Below are positions 7,123 to 15,727 of a stretch of 19,687 nucleotides of DNA, piece by piece. The notes below the pieces were generated by a model that ran no database searches, was not told where the DNA came from, and saw only the letters and a program-made list of their open reading frames with translations. Source of the DNA: Fibrobacter sp. (GTDB lineage: Bacteria; Fibrobacterota; Fibrobacteria; Fibrobacterales; Fibrobacteraceae); NCBI GenBank assembly GCA_017520105.1, contig JAFWRL010000108.1, positions 1-19,687 on the forward strand, read 5' to 3'. Numbering within the stretch: position 1 is the first letter of the stretch; each line of letters starts with the position of its first letter. The position numbers were made by a program, and so were the translations under genes.

Positions 7123-7674
7123 ATGTCAACCGTCATTATTTTCAACAAGCCCTTTGGCGTTTTAAGCCAGTTCACCCCAGAAGCAGGTCACCCAGCTCTC
7201 GACAGTTTCGGCTTTCCGCCTAGCGTGTATGCCGCAGGCCGTCTCGACCACGATAGCGAAGGCGCGCTACTCCTGACAGACAACGGAAAGCTCATCAAAA
7301 AGTTGCTCGACCCGAAATTCGAGCACCCGCGCACCTACTTGGCACAAGTCGAAGGACAGATTACCGAAGAAGCCGTCCGCAAACTCGCTAAAGGCGTTGA
7401 CATCAAGGGTTACCATACCAAGCCCTGCAAGGCAGAAATCGTCGAAGAGCCCGAATGGCTTTGGCCGCGCAACCCTCCTGTACGTTTCCGCGCGAACATT
7501 CCCACAAGCTGGGTGCGACTCACGCTCATCGAAGGCAAGAACCGTCAAGTGCGCCACATGACCGCCGCCGTAGGCTTCCCTACGCTCCGGCTTGTCCGCG
7601 TGCAAATCGGAAACATTCCGCTCGGCGATTTAAAACCTGGCCAGTGGCGAACTGTTACTGATAAAGTTATTTAG
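7123..7674 (+). CDS. rluE: RluE-type 23S rRNA pseudouridine synthase
   Basis: Belongs to the RsuA/RluB/RluE/RluF family, which converts specific rRNA uridines to pseudouridine; RluE modifies U2457 of 23S rRNA in E. coli. The 183-residue protein lacks the N-terminal S4 domain of RsuA and RluB, which favours the RluE type. It begins directly with IIFNKPFGVLSQF, then the catalytic motif GRLDHDSEGALLLTDNG with Asp42, then LIEGKNRQVRHMTAAVGFPTLRLVRVQIG near the C-terminus. The exact target uridine is inferred from the family. Its last 8 bases overlap the convergent lipoprotein gene. Confidence 0.9.
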   Translation: MSTVIIFNKPFGVLSQFTPEAGHPALDSFGFPPSVYAAGRLDHDSEGALLLTDNGKLIKKLLDPKFEHPRTYLAQVEGQITEEAVRKLAKGVDIKGYHTKPCKAEIVEEPEWLWPRNPPVRFRANIPTSWVRLTLIEGKNRQVRHMTAAVGFPTLRLVRVQIGNIPLGDLKPGQWRTVTDKVI

Positions 7675-8854
7675 CCGCAAAGTCGCTCGGTTTGATACCA
7701 TAAAGCGTGATATCGTCTATCCAGATTTCCGCTTCGTCGTAAGCCAATATCGAAATAGTCGTCACCGTCTTTTTCACGGCATCCCATCCGAAGTTGCCCC
7801 AGCTGCTATCCGGTCCGATAAAGTCCGAAGGCTTTACGCAAACGCGTTTCCATTCGTCCTTTGTCAAAAGAGTATCTTGGTTCAAAGTCTTGCCTTCAAC
7901 ATTAGTCTTTCCCAAAGCCTCGAACGCAAAGGAATAATGCCCTGTTCCGCGAACATAATAAACTACGGAATCCAATTTAGTCAAATCGCACGGCGATTTC
8001 TCAGTGCAAATCCAAATCCCAAAGATAGACCATACACCAAATCCTGCAGAAGATTTCCAATGGAGAGCCTTGCCATCGCGGCCCGCACCTGCATTTTCGA
8101 CTGCTTTGGACACATCCTCATCTACAGAGGGAACAGTCACCACACTCGTGTCCGTAACCATAAGGTATCCCGTTGCATGTAAATTAAATTCTTCCAAAAC
8201 AAAATCCGCTTTTCCCATTTCAAAATCCAAAACCTTGACAGAGTCCGGTTCAAAAGCATAGACATTGGACGAAGTCTCACCACCAACCTTGACCTCAGCG
8301 GACTGCTGGACTACAGTATCGCCGATAACGACCTGCAAGCCATATTCATCATACGGAGCGAGCGAATCCAGTTCGTAGAATCCTCTGCTATCGGTTTTGA
8401 CAAGGCGATCTATTCCGTAAACCTGAACCCATGCGTAATCCACGCCTTCCGGTAAATAAACCTTTCCACGCAGGCTTCCCGTCTTTTCGAGAACAAACTG
8501 CACGGAGTCTCCGTCCTGCACTTCAGCGGCGTGAATCTTTCTAATGACGCCATCGCCTTTATCTATAATTTCAATCATCGCAGAATCTACAGCGAGGCTA
8601 TCGATGCGGATACAGCCCAAGGAATCCGTCTTGTACTCCATGAAAAACGAAGTTTCAACGGAATCTTCCGCGATATTGCGAACGAAATCAGCAGGACGCA
8701 CACGGGCGACCGCATTTACCGCAGGCAACGAATCGTTATGAACAACGCGAATCAAAAAGGCATTTTCTGTTTCAACCGAACTAATTCCCGAAATTTCTTC
8801 CTTGGAGCAGGCGCAAAGAATCAAGACGACAAAGAATAAAATCCAATTTTTCAT
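7667..8854 (-). CDS. Lipoprotein with Ig-like and carbohydrate-binding-like domains
   Basis: A 395-residue putative surface lipoprotein. The ATG at 8854 is chosen because it forms an ATGA overlap with the upstream regulator's stop, follows a GGGTG ribosome-binding site, and begins a lipoprotein signal ending in lipobox LCAC (Cys16). Residues 30-120 resemble a carboxypeptidase-regulatory-like beta sandwich with the usual 'tDSLG.i.iDSL' turn; 125-195 repeat the theme (GSLRGKVYLPEG...TDSRGFYELDSLAPYDEY). Residues 255-387 look like a galactose-binding-type beta sandwich as in CBM11/CIA30 modules (W276, VVYYVRGTGHYSFAFEA, EWKRVCVKPSDF, AEIWIDDITLYG). No catalytic motif is visible. It may display a sugar-binding domain at the cell surface. 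Function is inferred only. Confidence 0.85.
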   Translation of the reverse strand: MKNWILFFVVLILCACSKEEISGISSVETENAFLIRVVHNDSLPAVNAVARVRPADFVRNIAEDSVETSFFMEYKTDSLGCIRIDSLAVDSAMIEIIDKGDGVIRKIHAAEVQDGDSVQFVLEKTGSLRGKVYLPEGVDYAWVQVYGIDRLVKTDSRGFYELDSLAPYDEYGLQVVIGDTVVQQSAEVKVGGETSSNVYAFEPDSVKVLDFEMGKADFVLEEFNLHATGYLMVTDTSVVTVPSVDEDVSKAVENAGAGRDGKALHWKSSAGFGVWSIFGIWICTEKSPCDLTKLDSVVYYVRGTGHYSFAFEALGKTNVEGKTLNQDTLLTKDEWKRVCVKPSDFIGPDSSWGNFGWDAVKKTVTTISILAYDEAEIWIDDITLYGIKPSDFAAK

Positions 8855-9705
8855 CTTTTCACCCCCTCTTTTTTGGCCCACAAGTCATTAGACAAGTCGG
8901 CTACAGGATAAAGGGCAAAAACAAATTGCATGGCGCGTGTCGCTTTTTTTACCTCAGCAGCACGTCTCTGTACCTGACGCCGGAATTCGAGCGTCATTTC
9001 GTTCATGTCGGCAAAGCAATCGTCATCGACTCCCACCAACAAAGATGAAATATTCCGCTTTGCGGGTTCCACCGCAATCAGGGAATCCTGAGCCAAAGAC
9101 AAAAGTTGGTTCTGATAACTGCGGATAGCAGCCGTTTTCGTCGTTGAACCCGCCGAAGTAAAATTGGCCGTTGTCGCCGCATAGCGTTCCGATGCAAGCG
9201 GCGTAATGAGTTTCAAATCCTTAAGGACGGTGATAGCTTCGCGAACCTGGTCTTCCGAGACCGTCGGCGATATCTGTTTCACCAGAAGCGGAATTTCGGC
9301 ATGGCCACCGTTCATCTCGATAAGAGCGCGAACCACGGGAATCCACCACTTGCTCAAAAAAAGGTACTCGCTGGCGCTAAGTTTTCGGAGATCCACATCC
9401 TGAAGAGACAAAGCCATCTTGTAAAGTTTGTCTTTTTTCGCCGATGATTTCGTCTTGGACGCCGCGACCAGAATTTCAAAAATTTCACCACTACGTCCCT
9501 TCAAATCCAGCAAATCCTTAGCTAGAGGAATGCTGCGATTCGGCAAATGCAGTTCCTTGTTCAAAATACGAAATACCTGACTTGTATCGAGTCCAAGCTT
9601 TTGGCCCATCATTTTATAGGAATACAGCGGCATATCCAGCTTTCGCTGGGTATAGTAATTCTTGAGCATATCCCTGTAATCACTGATTTCGTTAATATTC
9701 AGCAT
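8851..9705 (-). CDS. TIGR02147-family protein, likely transcriptional regulator
   Basis: The 284-residue protein fits the TIGR02147 family, which I remember as abundant in Fibrobacter succinogenes and present in Bdellovibrio; its core overlaps the DUF4423 domain. The N-terminus has the family opening (ISDYRDMLKNYYTQRKL), followed by a helix-turn-helix-like region (about 28-70: YSYKMMGQKLGLDTSQVFRILN). The remainder is helical, with SASEYLFLSKWWIPVVRALIE (110-130) and a winged-helix-like part (about 135-172, EDQVREAITVLKDLKLITPL). No signal peptide is seen. Its stop overlaps the lipoprotein start by ATGA, so the two are translationally coupled. It lies divergent from the GH54 gene across a 180-bp spacer, a natural place for control of both. 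DNA binding is inferred, not shown. Confidence 0.88.
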   Translation of the reverse strand: MLNINEISDYRDMLKNYYTQRKLDMPLYSYKMMGQKLGLDTSQVFRILNKELHLPNRSIPLAKDLLDLKGRSGEIFEILVAASKTKSSAKKDKLYKMALSLQDVDLRKLSASEYLFLSKWWIPVVRALIEMNGGHAEIPLLVKQISPTVSEDQVREAITVLKDLKLITPLASERYAATTANFTSAGSTTKTAAIRSYQNQLLSLAQDSLIAVEPAKRNISSLLVGVDDDCFADMNEMTLEFRRQVQRRAAEVKKATRAMQFVFALYPVADLSNDLWAKKEGVKR

Positions 9706-9885
9706 AGGCCAGTTCTCGAAAAAGACAATTATCCAATCAATAAAATAATCTATTCTGTACCCAAAAAACGATTAAAGATTATGCCGCTTTTGAAAAAAAT
9801 ACAATAGAAACTTACAAAAAGGGAAAATTACCGTTTTTTCTGGAAATATTTTTCATATAGCAATACACCAAACGGGGATATTTGG

Positions 9886-11625
9886 ATGAACAACAACACT
9901 CTTATGTCTGTTGCAACCTTTGTTGTGGCTACAACAATCTCTCAAGCAATCGCTTACGAAGGCCCTTGCGATATTTACGCCAGAGCAAAAACACCATGCG
10001 TTGCCGCACACAGCTTGACACGAGCACTCTTCTCCAGCTACAGCGGAAACCTCTACCAAGTCCGGCGAGCCGATGGGCAAACCAAGGACATACCAGTCGA
10101 AGAGGCGGGAGGCTTTGTCAAGTCCTCCGTGCAAGATGATTTTTGCGCCGGTTCCAAATGCACCATTTCGATTATTTACGACCAGAGCAGCTACAAAAAC
10201 GACTTAAAAAAATCCCCACCAGTCTATTGGCTAAAGGATGGAGCCAAGGAAGCGGATGCCAACAGGGCCCCGATTTACATCAGCGGGCGCAGGGCATACG
10301 GATTCTATCGCGACGCCTGGTCTGCCACCGGTTACCGCAATAACAATACCAAAGGTGTAGCCACCGGCGACGAAGAAGAATCCATGTACATGGTCGTTGA
10401 CGGCAGACATTACAACGACTTGTGCTGTTTCAACTACGGAAACGCAGAAACAACCGGTAACGATGACGGCCCTGGAACCATGGAATGCATCTACTTCGGA
10501 AGCGACAAGGACTGGGGCGGCCCGGGACAAGGGAATGGTCCGTGGGTTGCCGCCGACTTGGAAGACGGCGTATTCAAGGGGAACGACGCTGGTTGGCAAT
10601 GGGGCAAGACCCATACAACACCGTGGCCAGACGCACTTTCTATTGAAGCAGACTATGTGACCGCCATGCTGAAAGGCCCGAACGACGGCACATTCAAGCT
10701 CAAAGGCGGCAGCGCTCAAAAAGGAACCCTCAACACCATGTGGGACGGACCGCGCAAAAGAGGCTACAGCCCACGTAAGCTGCAAGGCGCCATCGTGCTC
10801 GGCAATGGCGGTGACGGCAGCGACGGCGGTGCAGGAACGTTCTTCGAAGGTGTGATGACTATTGGAAACCCGCCCGATTCCGTTGATGATTTGGTACAGG
10901 CAAACATCGTCGCCGCCGGTTACGGAAGCAAAATTGACATTTCCAAAAAAGTCGAAATTGAACCGTTCAAAGATACACTTACCATCCCCGGAAAAATCGA
11001 AGTCGAGAACTATGATAAAGGCGGCAACGGCCGCGGATTCCTGGATAGCGATATCGAAAACGAAAACAGCCTCTACCGCGAAGACAACGCAGGCCTCGAC
11101 AGCGCAGAAGGCGCCATCATTTACGGCTGGGGTTATGCCGATGACTGGTTACGTTACACGGTAAAAGCGTCCAAGAACGACTCGCTCACGCTCACGGCGC
11201 GCGTCGCCTCCCCAAGCGATAGCACATTCTTCTCCGTACTCGTTGACGAGAAAAAAGTCGCCACCGTGATGGTCCCGAATACCGGCGACTGGAAGACGTT
11301 TGAAACGGTTGCGGTTTCCGTGCCCGCAATTGCAGAAGGTGCGCATGTGCTAAAAATAAAGATTGACAAGCCGTACTTCAATCTCGACTGGATTGAATTT
11401 GCAATCGCAAAATCCACCACCCAAATGCCGAGATTCAAGAACAACTTCACTTCAACACCACAAACGGCTACCGTATATGACGTTCTCGGAAATCGCGTTA
11501 TCACTTTCCGTGCAGATGAAAAGACGATATATAGCGCATGGGATAAAGTTCGTATGAATCTTCCCAACGGAATTTATGTCATCAAAACGAACAATAAAAT
11601 TGTCCGAGCAGTAAAGACAAAATAA
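9886..11625 (+). CDS. Secreted alpha-L-arabinofuranosidase, GH54 with CBM6
   Basis: Predicted to remove arabinofuranosyl side chains from arabinoxylan or arabinan outside the cell. Order: signal peptide (about 1-23), GH54 catalytic domain (about 24-350), CBM6 (about 368-507, IPGKIEVENYDKGG to LDWIEFAIA) and a C-terminal tail (about 527-579) resembling a type IX secretion sorting domain (VYDVLGNRV, NLPNGIYVIKTNN). Comparison from memory with fungal AbfB places the nucleophile at Glu226 (AADLEDG) and the acid/base at Asp310 (GNGGD). The three fungal disulphides are matched by C28/C38, C87/C92 and the vicinal pair C180/C181. The arabinose-binding CBM42 of the fungal enzymes is absent and replaced by CBM6. 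A GGGG site lies before the ATG and a terminator follows at 11644-11674. It is divergent from the regulator-lipoprotein pair. Confidence 0.93.
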   Translation: MNNNTLMSVATFVVATTISQAIAYEGPCDIYARAKTPCVAAHSLTRALFSSYSGNLYQVRRADGQTKDIPVEEAGGFVKSSVQDDFCAGSKCTISIIYDQSSYKNDLKKSPPVYWLKDGAKEADANRAPIYISGRRAYGFYRDAWSATGYRNNNTKGVATGDEEESMYMVVDGRHYNDLCCFNYGNAETTGNDDGPGTMECIYFGSDKDWGGPGQGNGPWVAADLEDGVFKGNDAGWQWGKTHTTPWPDALSIEADYVTAMLKGPNDGTFKLKGGSAQKGTLNTMWDGPRKRGYSPRKLQGAIVLGNGGDGSDGGAGTFFEGVMTIGNPPDSVDDLVQANIVAAGYGSKIDISKKVEIEPFKDTLTIPGKIEVENYDKGGNGRGFLDSDIENENSLYREDNAGLDSAEGAIIYGWGYADDWLRYTVKASKNDSLTLTARVASPSDSTFFSVLVDEKKVATVMVPNTGDWKTFETVAVSVPAIAEGAHVLKIKIDKPYFNLDWIEFAIAKSTTQMPRFKNNFTSTPQTATVYDVLGNRVITFRADEKTIYSAWDKVRMNLPNGIYVIKTNNKIVRAVKTK

Positions 11626-11643
11626 GACTCCTCCACACACCCA

Positions 11644-11674
11644 ACGGCAGGTCTCGAATGAGGCCTGTCGTTTT
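11644..11674 (+). terminator. Rho-independent terminator of the GH54 gene
   Basis: ACGGCAGGTCTC (11644-11655) pairs with GAGGCCTGTCGT (11660-11671) with two G-T wobbles, around the loop GAAT, and is followed by TTT on the plus strand. It touches the end of the convergent dipeptidase gene. Confidence 0.8.
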
Positions 11675-12396
11675 CACATCGGGAACAGCGGATAGTGTTC
11701 CCTAGTGTAAGCGCGCGTGAAAGCGTTAAAATGCCACCATTCGCTTGGAAGCATTACCCAGCCCGCACGTTTCATGATTTTGCGAAGCAGATTGCGGTTG
11801 TTAATTTGTTCTTGCGTGAGGCGACCAGATTTCAAAGCATCCGCCTCACCCACGATTCCCGCACACCGTTCGAACGAATCGAAATCGGCGCCCATGTCAA
11901 GCAAATTGCCCGTGCTATCGGCAAGTCCCAAATCCAGCGCCAAGCCGTAATTGTGGAGGCCGCCCGTTTTGCCCGAAGAAACGAAGTGGCTATAAGGCGT
12001 CCCCGCAACAGATTGCTTGAGGACGGCCTGCGCATACATCGGGCGCGCCGCATCAAAAATCACAAGCGAATAACCCGGCAACTCTTTTGCGATAATTGCA
12101 AGAGCGCGTTTCAATTTCGGCAAAGCGTCTTTATGGACAAACGCACGCTGGTTTCCGCAGTACATGTCGTGGCCCGTTACGTTGTCAAAAGTCGCGTAAC
12201 GCAAATCCATGCGGATGCCTTCCATGTCCGTTATTTCGACAAGTTTGGAATTATTCGTAGCGTATTCAATCCACTTTTCCGCTGATTCGCAATAACGCAA
12301 AGGCTTCTCCGGCTTCGGCGGCACAAAAAGTGAATCCGTCTTATGGGAGAATGCCAAAACAGCAAAAAAGAGAATTGATAACAATAGACGATTCAT
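11674..12396 (-). CDS. D-Ala-D-Ala dipeptidase-like peptidase (M15D, VanX/DdpX type)
   Basis: M15D zinc dipeptidases cleave D-alanyl-D-alanine, either to recycle wall fragments or, as VanX, in glycopeptide resistance. The 240-residue protein has a signal peptide (1-17, cleavage after FS), so it acts outside the cytoplasm, more likely in wall turnover than in VanX-type resistance. Zinc-site residues are visible: H148 and D155 in LHNYGLALD, E219 as catalytic base and H222 in SEWWHF. R118 in DAARP matches the VanX substrate-binding Arg. The N-terminal MRLDLRY-type segment appears as IRMDLRYATFDNVTG. No vanH, vanA or two-component genes are nearby. It lies downstream of the receptor-like gene on the same strand, separated by 113 bases with a hairpin array. 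Confidence 0.9.
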   Translation of the reverse strand: MNRLLLSILFFAVLAFSHKTDSLFVPPKPEKPLRYCESAEKWIEYATNNSKLVEITDMEGIRMDLRYATFDNVTGHDMYCGNQRAFVHKDALPKLKRALAIIAKELPGYSLVIFDAARPMYAQAVLKQSVAGTPYSHFVSSGKTGGLHNYGLALDLGLADSTGNLLDMGADFDSFERCAGIVGEADALKSGRLTQEQINNRNLLRKIMKRAGWVMLPSEWWHFNAFTRAYTREHYPLFPM

Positions 12397-12432
12397 AAGA
12401 AAAAGCTGGTATGAGGTATGGACTAGGGCTAT

Positions 12433-12510
12433 GAGGTTTGCTCAAAGCGTAGCGACCTGAAAGAGCCAAAGGCTCGACCTCAAAGGCACGCAGTGCCGAC
12501 CTCAAACCTC
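12433..12510 (-). repeat. 22-base array: constant linker plus changing hairpins
   Basis: On the minus strand, starting just after the stop of the receptor-like gene, the word TTTGAGGTC occurs twice and TTTCAGGTC once, each followed by a short palindrome of different sequence: GGCAC/GTGCC around TGC, GAGCC/GGCTC around TTT, and a weaker GCT/AGC unit. Unit lengths are 22, 22 and 23 bases. The whole is bracketed by GAGGTTTG (12433-12440) and CAAACCTC (12503-12510). It is not a CRISPR array: units are too short and the variable parts are palindromes. Confidence 0.65.
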
Positions 12511-14861
12511 TAAATTCCCAGTTGCACTTCTACACCGAACTGGAAGTAGAGCCCCATGCCCTTCGCAATAAACGGCACCAGGTCATATCCATTGGCGGTA
12601 TTCTTGTCATTATCGCGAGCCACATAAGAACGTTCACGACCATTTTCAGCACCGAGGAATTTCAACGCACCTACGTCGAGCTTCGAGAAGATGTTGTCCA
12701 GTTCGAGGTAGAATCTGGCATGCCTAAAGAAGAACTTACTCTTCGTCAAATCCAAATTCACACGAATATCCGTTCTGTACAAGTCCGTGAATTCGTGGTA
12801 ATCCCTAAGTTGACGAGTGCCGCCCTTGCCATCCGGTGCGGTCTTAATAGAGTAATAGTACAGCGGTCTGTGCCATGCGGCATGGTGCGTCAAAATAACC
12901 GACACGATAGAATCCTTTCGCGGATAATATCTAAAGTGAGATACAATATCCAAGCGAGAATTCGCTTCCCACGGCAAGGACTTTCCGCCATCCAGCTCGT
13001 ACTCGCCATAAACAGAACTTGCATTCATCGCCATCGAGAAATGATGCGACGTTTTCCATTCAAGAGAGCCTGTTGCACCCGAAACCCAAGCGTTGTTCAC
13101 CGGAGTCACGTCATTGTAATTAGCAAAAGCCTTCGGCAGCGGCAAAAGCGGGTCGAAGTAGAAACGGCCAAAGCCGGCGAATTGAGCCATAAAATACTTG
13201 GAGCGATAACCGAAGCCCATCTTGAATGACATGCCCGTTTCCAAGCGCCCCGTCAAATCGCCATCGTCAAAGTAATGTTTCCAGTCTGCACGGTAAGCGG
13301 CATTGCCAAAGAGCCTCCAGTACGCCGTATCCGTTTTGGACAAATTGCGTTCCATGTCGAACGAAACAGTCGGTCGAGCATTGTGGTCCGCAGCATCAGC
13401 GACAGCACCCACGGAGAACATGTGTTCCGAGAACTCGCCCTTCCAATCAAGTGTCGCAGCCCCCGAAAGAATACCGGTCTGGTAATCGCTGCTTTCCATT
13501 CCGCCTGGAATCGGGAAACTCCGTTCTACAATATGATGTTCATAGAGAACGGCACCACGCAAGCCGGCTCCAAAGATTTCGGCATGGAAATCCTTATCGG
13601 CACCTGCACTCAGCGTCGTATGCGTTTGGTCGTAACCGTCAATAAATGTTCGTGCCGTTTCATCGGTCAATTTACCCGAACGGAATCCCGTCGTATCACG
13701 AATCGTATCACTCAAGCTTTCGCGGACTAGCCCAGCATGGAAACTCGCCCCGAACTTCGAAGCATATTCACCACCGACAACCAAATACTTTTGGCTACCT
13801 TCGATAATATCAATGGAATTGATGCTCCCGTAAGAAGACGATGTATCCTGACTTACCTTGTATTCATCGGAACTGTAAAGTACACGCAACGCCCAGGTTG
13901 TATTTCCAAGCGAATCGGAACCGTTCAACTGCGCATAGATATCGAACGCCGAGAGGTCAAACGGATCCGACGACTTCACCTTGCAGTCGCCAGAGCAATC
14001 GTCATCGCGCTTGCGGAATTCCGTAAAGAACTTTTCGCCCAAGTTCTTGAGCATTTCTCCATCAAGGCGACGGAACGCAAAACGGAAGCTGTCCCAAATG
14101 AAGAACGGAGCATCGAGTACAATTTCTTGAAGCGTAAGCCCAGCCGAACCTCTCAAGCCCCATTCACCGCTCGTCTGTTCGGGAATGTACTGGATTGATG
14201 TTGCAAGCCCTTGACCAAGCGGGCCCTGTCCATAGTGGTCATGGACTTCGATTCCGCTCAACGTATGCGGGTTCACGATAGAAAGGTTTCCTGGGAATCC
14301 GACATCCAAATGGCGCATGTTCGGAATGCGAAGACGTCCCAAATGATACGCAACGTCACTGGCACGGGAGCCGTCATAATACAACGCGCTGCTGAAATCC
14401 TTTTGGCCCGAAATGCCAGGCATCTGGCTCAGGTGTTCCGTGAGGTCAAAACGCATACCAGCCGCATCCTCGAGTTTATCAAGCTGGACCGTACGATCGA
14501 CAACCCACTTTTCCGGTTCGCCACCGCCAATAATCGTACTCGCCCCGAGATTTGTCACGTTCGTGCTAAGCGAAACCACCATGTCCATCAGATCGGCAAC
14601 ATCTTGCAAATCCACAAAGACACTGTCAAAGCCCTCCTTCTTGAACACAAGCGTTGCGCTCTTCGAATCAACTGAAAGTTCAAAACGACCGCGGGAATCC
14701 GTTTCCCCGATCCGCTTACCGGACTTGTAGGCGACACTGACATCCTTGACGGGCAAATCCGATTCCGCTTCAAGAACGACACCAATAACCATCGTCGGGG
14801 AAGCAGCAAGGACTCCTACGACAAGAAACAGGACAAAGCAAAAAATAACGCGAAAATTCAT
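12510..14861 (-). CDS. TonB-dependent-receptor-like outer membrane protein
   Basis: A predicted 783-residue outer membrane protein. The ATG at 14861 is chosen over one at 14909 because it follows GGGG and starts a clear signal peptide (about 1-21, ending VLAAS). Residues about 24-100 form a carboxypeptidase-regulatory-like domain (VIGVVLEAESDLPVKDVSVA, TDSRGRFEL), as in SusC-like and other FCB receptors. Residues about 118-235 look like a plug (VDRTVQLDKLEDAAGMRFDLTEHLSQMPGI, then LRIPNMRHLDVGFPG). The rest alternates aromatic and polar residues as in a beta barrel and ends in GLYFQFGVEVQLGI. No SusD partner or TonB gene is seen, so the substrate is unknown. It is divergent from the amidase gene across 68 bases, and its stop abuts the hairpin array. 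Confidence 0.85.
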   Translation of the reverse strand: MNFRVIFCFVLFLVVGVLAASPTMVIGVVLEAESDLPVKDVSVAYKSGKRIGETDSRGRFELSVDSKSATLVFKKEGFDSVFVDLQDVADLMDMVVSLSTNVTNLGASTIIGGGEPEKWVVDRTVQLDKLEDAAGMRFDLTEHLSQMPGISGQKDFSSALYYDGSRASDVAYHLGRLRIPNMRHLDVGFPGNLSIVNPHTLSGIEVHDHYGQGPLGQGLATSIQYIPEQTSGEWGLRGSAGLTLQEIVLDAPFFIWDSFRFAFRRLDGEMLKNLGEKFFTEFRKRDDDCSGDCKVKSSDPFDLSAFDIYAQLNGSDSLGNTTWALRVLYSSDEYKVSQDTSSSYGSINSIDIIEGSQKYLVVGGEYASKFGASFHAGLVRESLSDTIRDTTGFRSGKLTDETARTFIDGYDQTHTTLSAGADKDFHAEIFGAGLRGAVLYEHHIVERSFPIPGGMESSDYQTGILSGAATLDWKGEFSEHMFSVGAVADAADHNARPTVSFDMERNLSKTDTAYWRLFGNAAYRADWKHYFDDGDLTGRLETGMSFKMGFGYRSKYFMAQFAGFGRFYFDPLLPLPKAFANYNDVTPVNNAWVSGATGSLEWKTSHHFSMAMNASSVYGEYELDGGKSLPWEANSRLDIVSHFRYYPRKDSIVSVILTHHAAWHRPLYYYSIKTAPDGKGGTRQLRDYHEFTDLYRTDIRVNLDLTKSKFFFRHARFYLELDNIFSKLDVGALKFLGAENGRERSYVARDNDKNTANGYDLVPFIAKGMGLYFQFGVEVQLGI

Positions 14862-14917
14862 ATCCCCAAAATAGATAATTTGAGCACGAAAGATTTCGGC
14901 AAGCCTCAAACATCGGT

Positions 14918-14929
14918 TATATTATACGC
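14918..14929 (+). promoter_or_regulatory. Candidate -10/-7 motif at the amidase start
   Basis: TATATT ends six bases before the ATG, and no ribosome-binding site is present between them. If used as a promoter element, transcription would begin at or next to the start codon, giving a leaderless mRNA. No good upstream hexamer was found, so this is tentative. Confidence 0.3.
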
Positions 14930-15727
14930 ATGCTTAGAGTTTATTTAATCCAGACAGATAGTTCCAAAGGGAGCAAGGTCGAAAATCTTGCCAGAGCAAA
15001 GGGATTGATTCTCGATGCACACCCAAGCGAAGGGAACCTCATCCTCTTGCCGGAAATGTTTGCGACGGGCTACATTCCGGTAAGTCTCGACGCCGCAGCC
15101 GAAGACTTCAATTCACGCGATTCCGGCGAAACCGCGAATATGCTTTCCGAGGTCGCTTCAGCAACAAACTGCATCGTCATGGGAGCAGGCATCAAAAAAG
15201 CAGGCAATAAATTTTTAAACCACGTAAGCGTCTATACACCGAGCACCCCCAAGGAATCCTGCGCGTACGACAAGATGAACTTGTTCTTCCCCGAAAAGGA
15301 AACCTTCAAAGCTGGCGAAAAAATTAATTTATTCAATATCAAGGATTGGAAAACAGCTTCGTTCATCTGCTACGACCTGCGGTTCCCGGAACTGTTCCGC
15401 GAAGCCACCAAGCAAGGCGCAAACCTCATCACCGTCCAGGCCGCATGGCCCGCCAAGAGACGCGCCCACTGGGAAACGCTCCTCAAGGCCCGAGCCATCG
15501 AGAATCAGGTCTATATCGCCGCCGTCAACGCCGTAAGCACCCATCCAGACACAAGACATCCCTTTGCCGGGACATCGCTTATCATTTCGCCAAACGGCGA
15601 TGTCATCGCCCAAGGCTCCGCCCAAAGCGAAGAAGTCATCACTGCCGAACTCAATTTGCAAGCCGAGAAGGACTACCGCAAGTCGTTTCCCGTCCTTGAC
15701 GGAATCGTTCCGCCAGAATTGATGTAA
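14930..15727 (+). CDS. Nitrilase-superfamily amidase (omega-amidase-like)
   Basis: A cytosolic carbon-nitrogen hydrolase of 265 residues, the usual length. The catalytic triad is visible: Glu42 in LLPEMFATGY, Lys115 in YDKMNLF and Cys147 in FICYDLRFPELFR. The overall pattern (LLPEMF at the start, GTSLIISPNGDVIAQ near the end) is closest to the YafV/Nit2-type omega-amidases, which hydrolyse alpha-ketoglutaramate or related amides in methionine salvage and glutamine metabolism. The exact substrate cannot be fixed from sequence. The gene has no visible ribosome-binding site and stands alone, divergent from the receptor-like gene. Confidence 0.9.
   Translation: MLRVYLIQTDSSKGSKVENLARAKGLILDAHPSEGNLILLPEMFATGYIPVSLDAAAEDFNSRDSGETANMLSEVASATNCIVMGAGIKKAGNKFLNHVSVYTPSTPKESCAYDKMNLFFPEKETFKAGEKINLFNIKDWKTASFICYDLRFPELFREATKQGANLITVQAAWPAKRRAHWETLLKARAIENQVYIAAVNAVSTHPDTRHPFAGTSLIISPNGDVIAQGSAQSEEVITAELNLQAEKDYRKSFPVLDGIVPPELM

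Noticed and set aside
11674..12396. Vancomycin-resistance (vanX) locus
   Set aside because: No vanH, vanA/B or VanRS genes are adjacent and the protein has a signal peptide, so wall turnover is more likely.
12433..12510. CRISPR array
   Set aside because: Repeats of 9 bases with 13-14 base palindromic intervals do not fit CRISPR repeat and spacer sizes, and no cas gene is present.
12522..14675. Several 100-235-codon plus-strand frames across the receptor-like gene
   Set aside because: They are low-complexity shadows of the beta-barrel gene, with basic, unstructured translations and no start signals.
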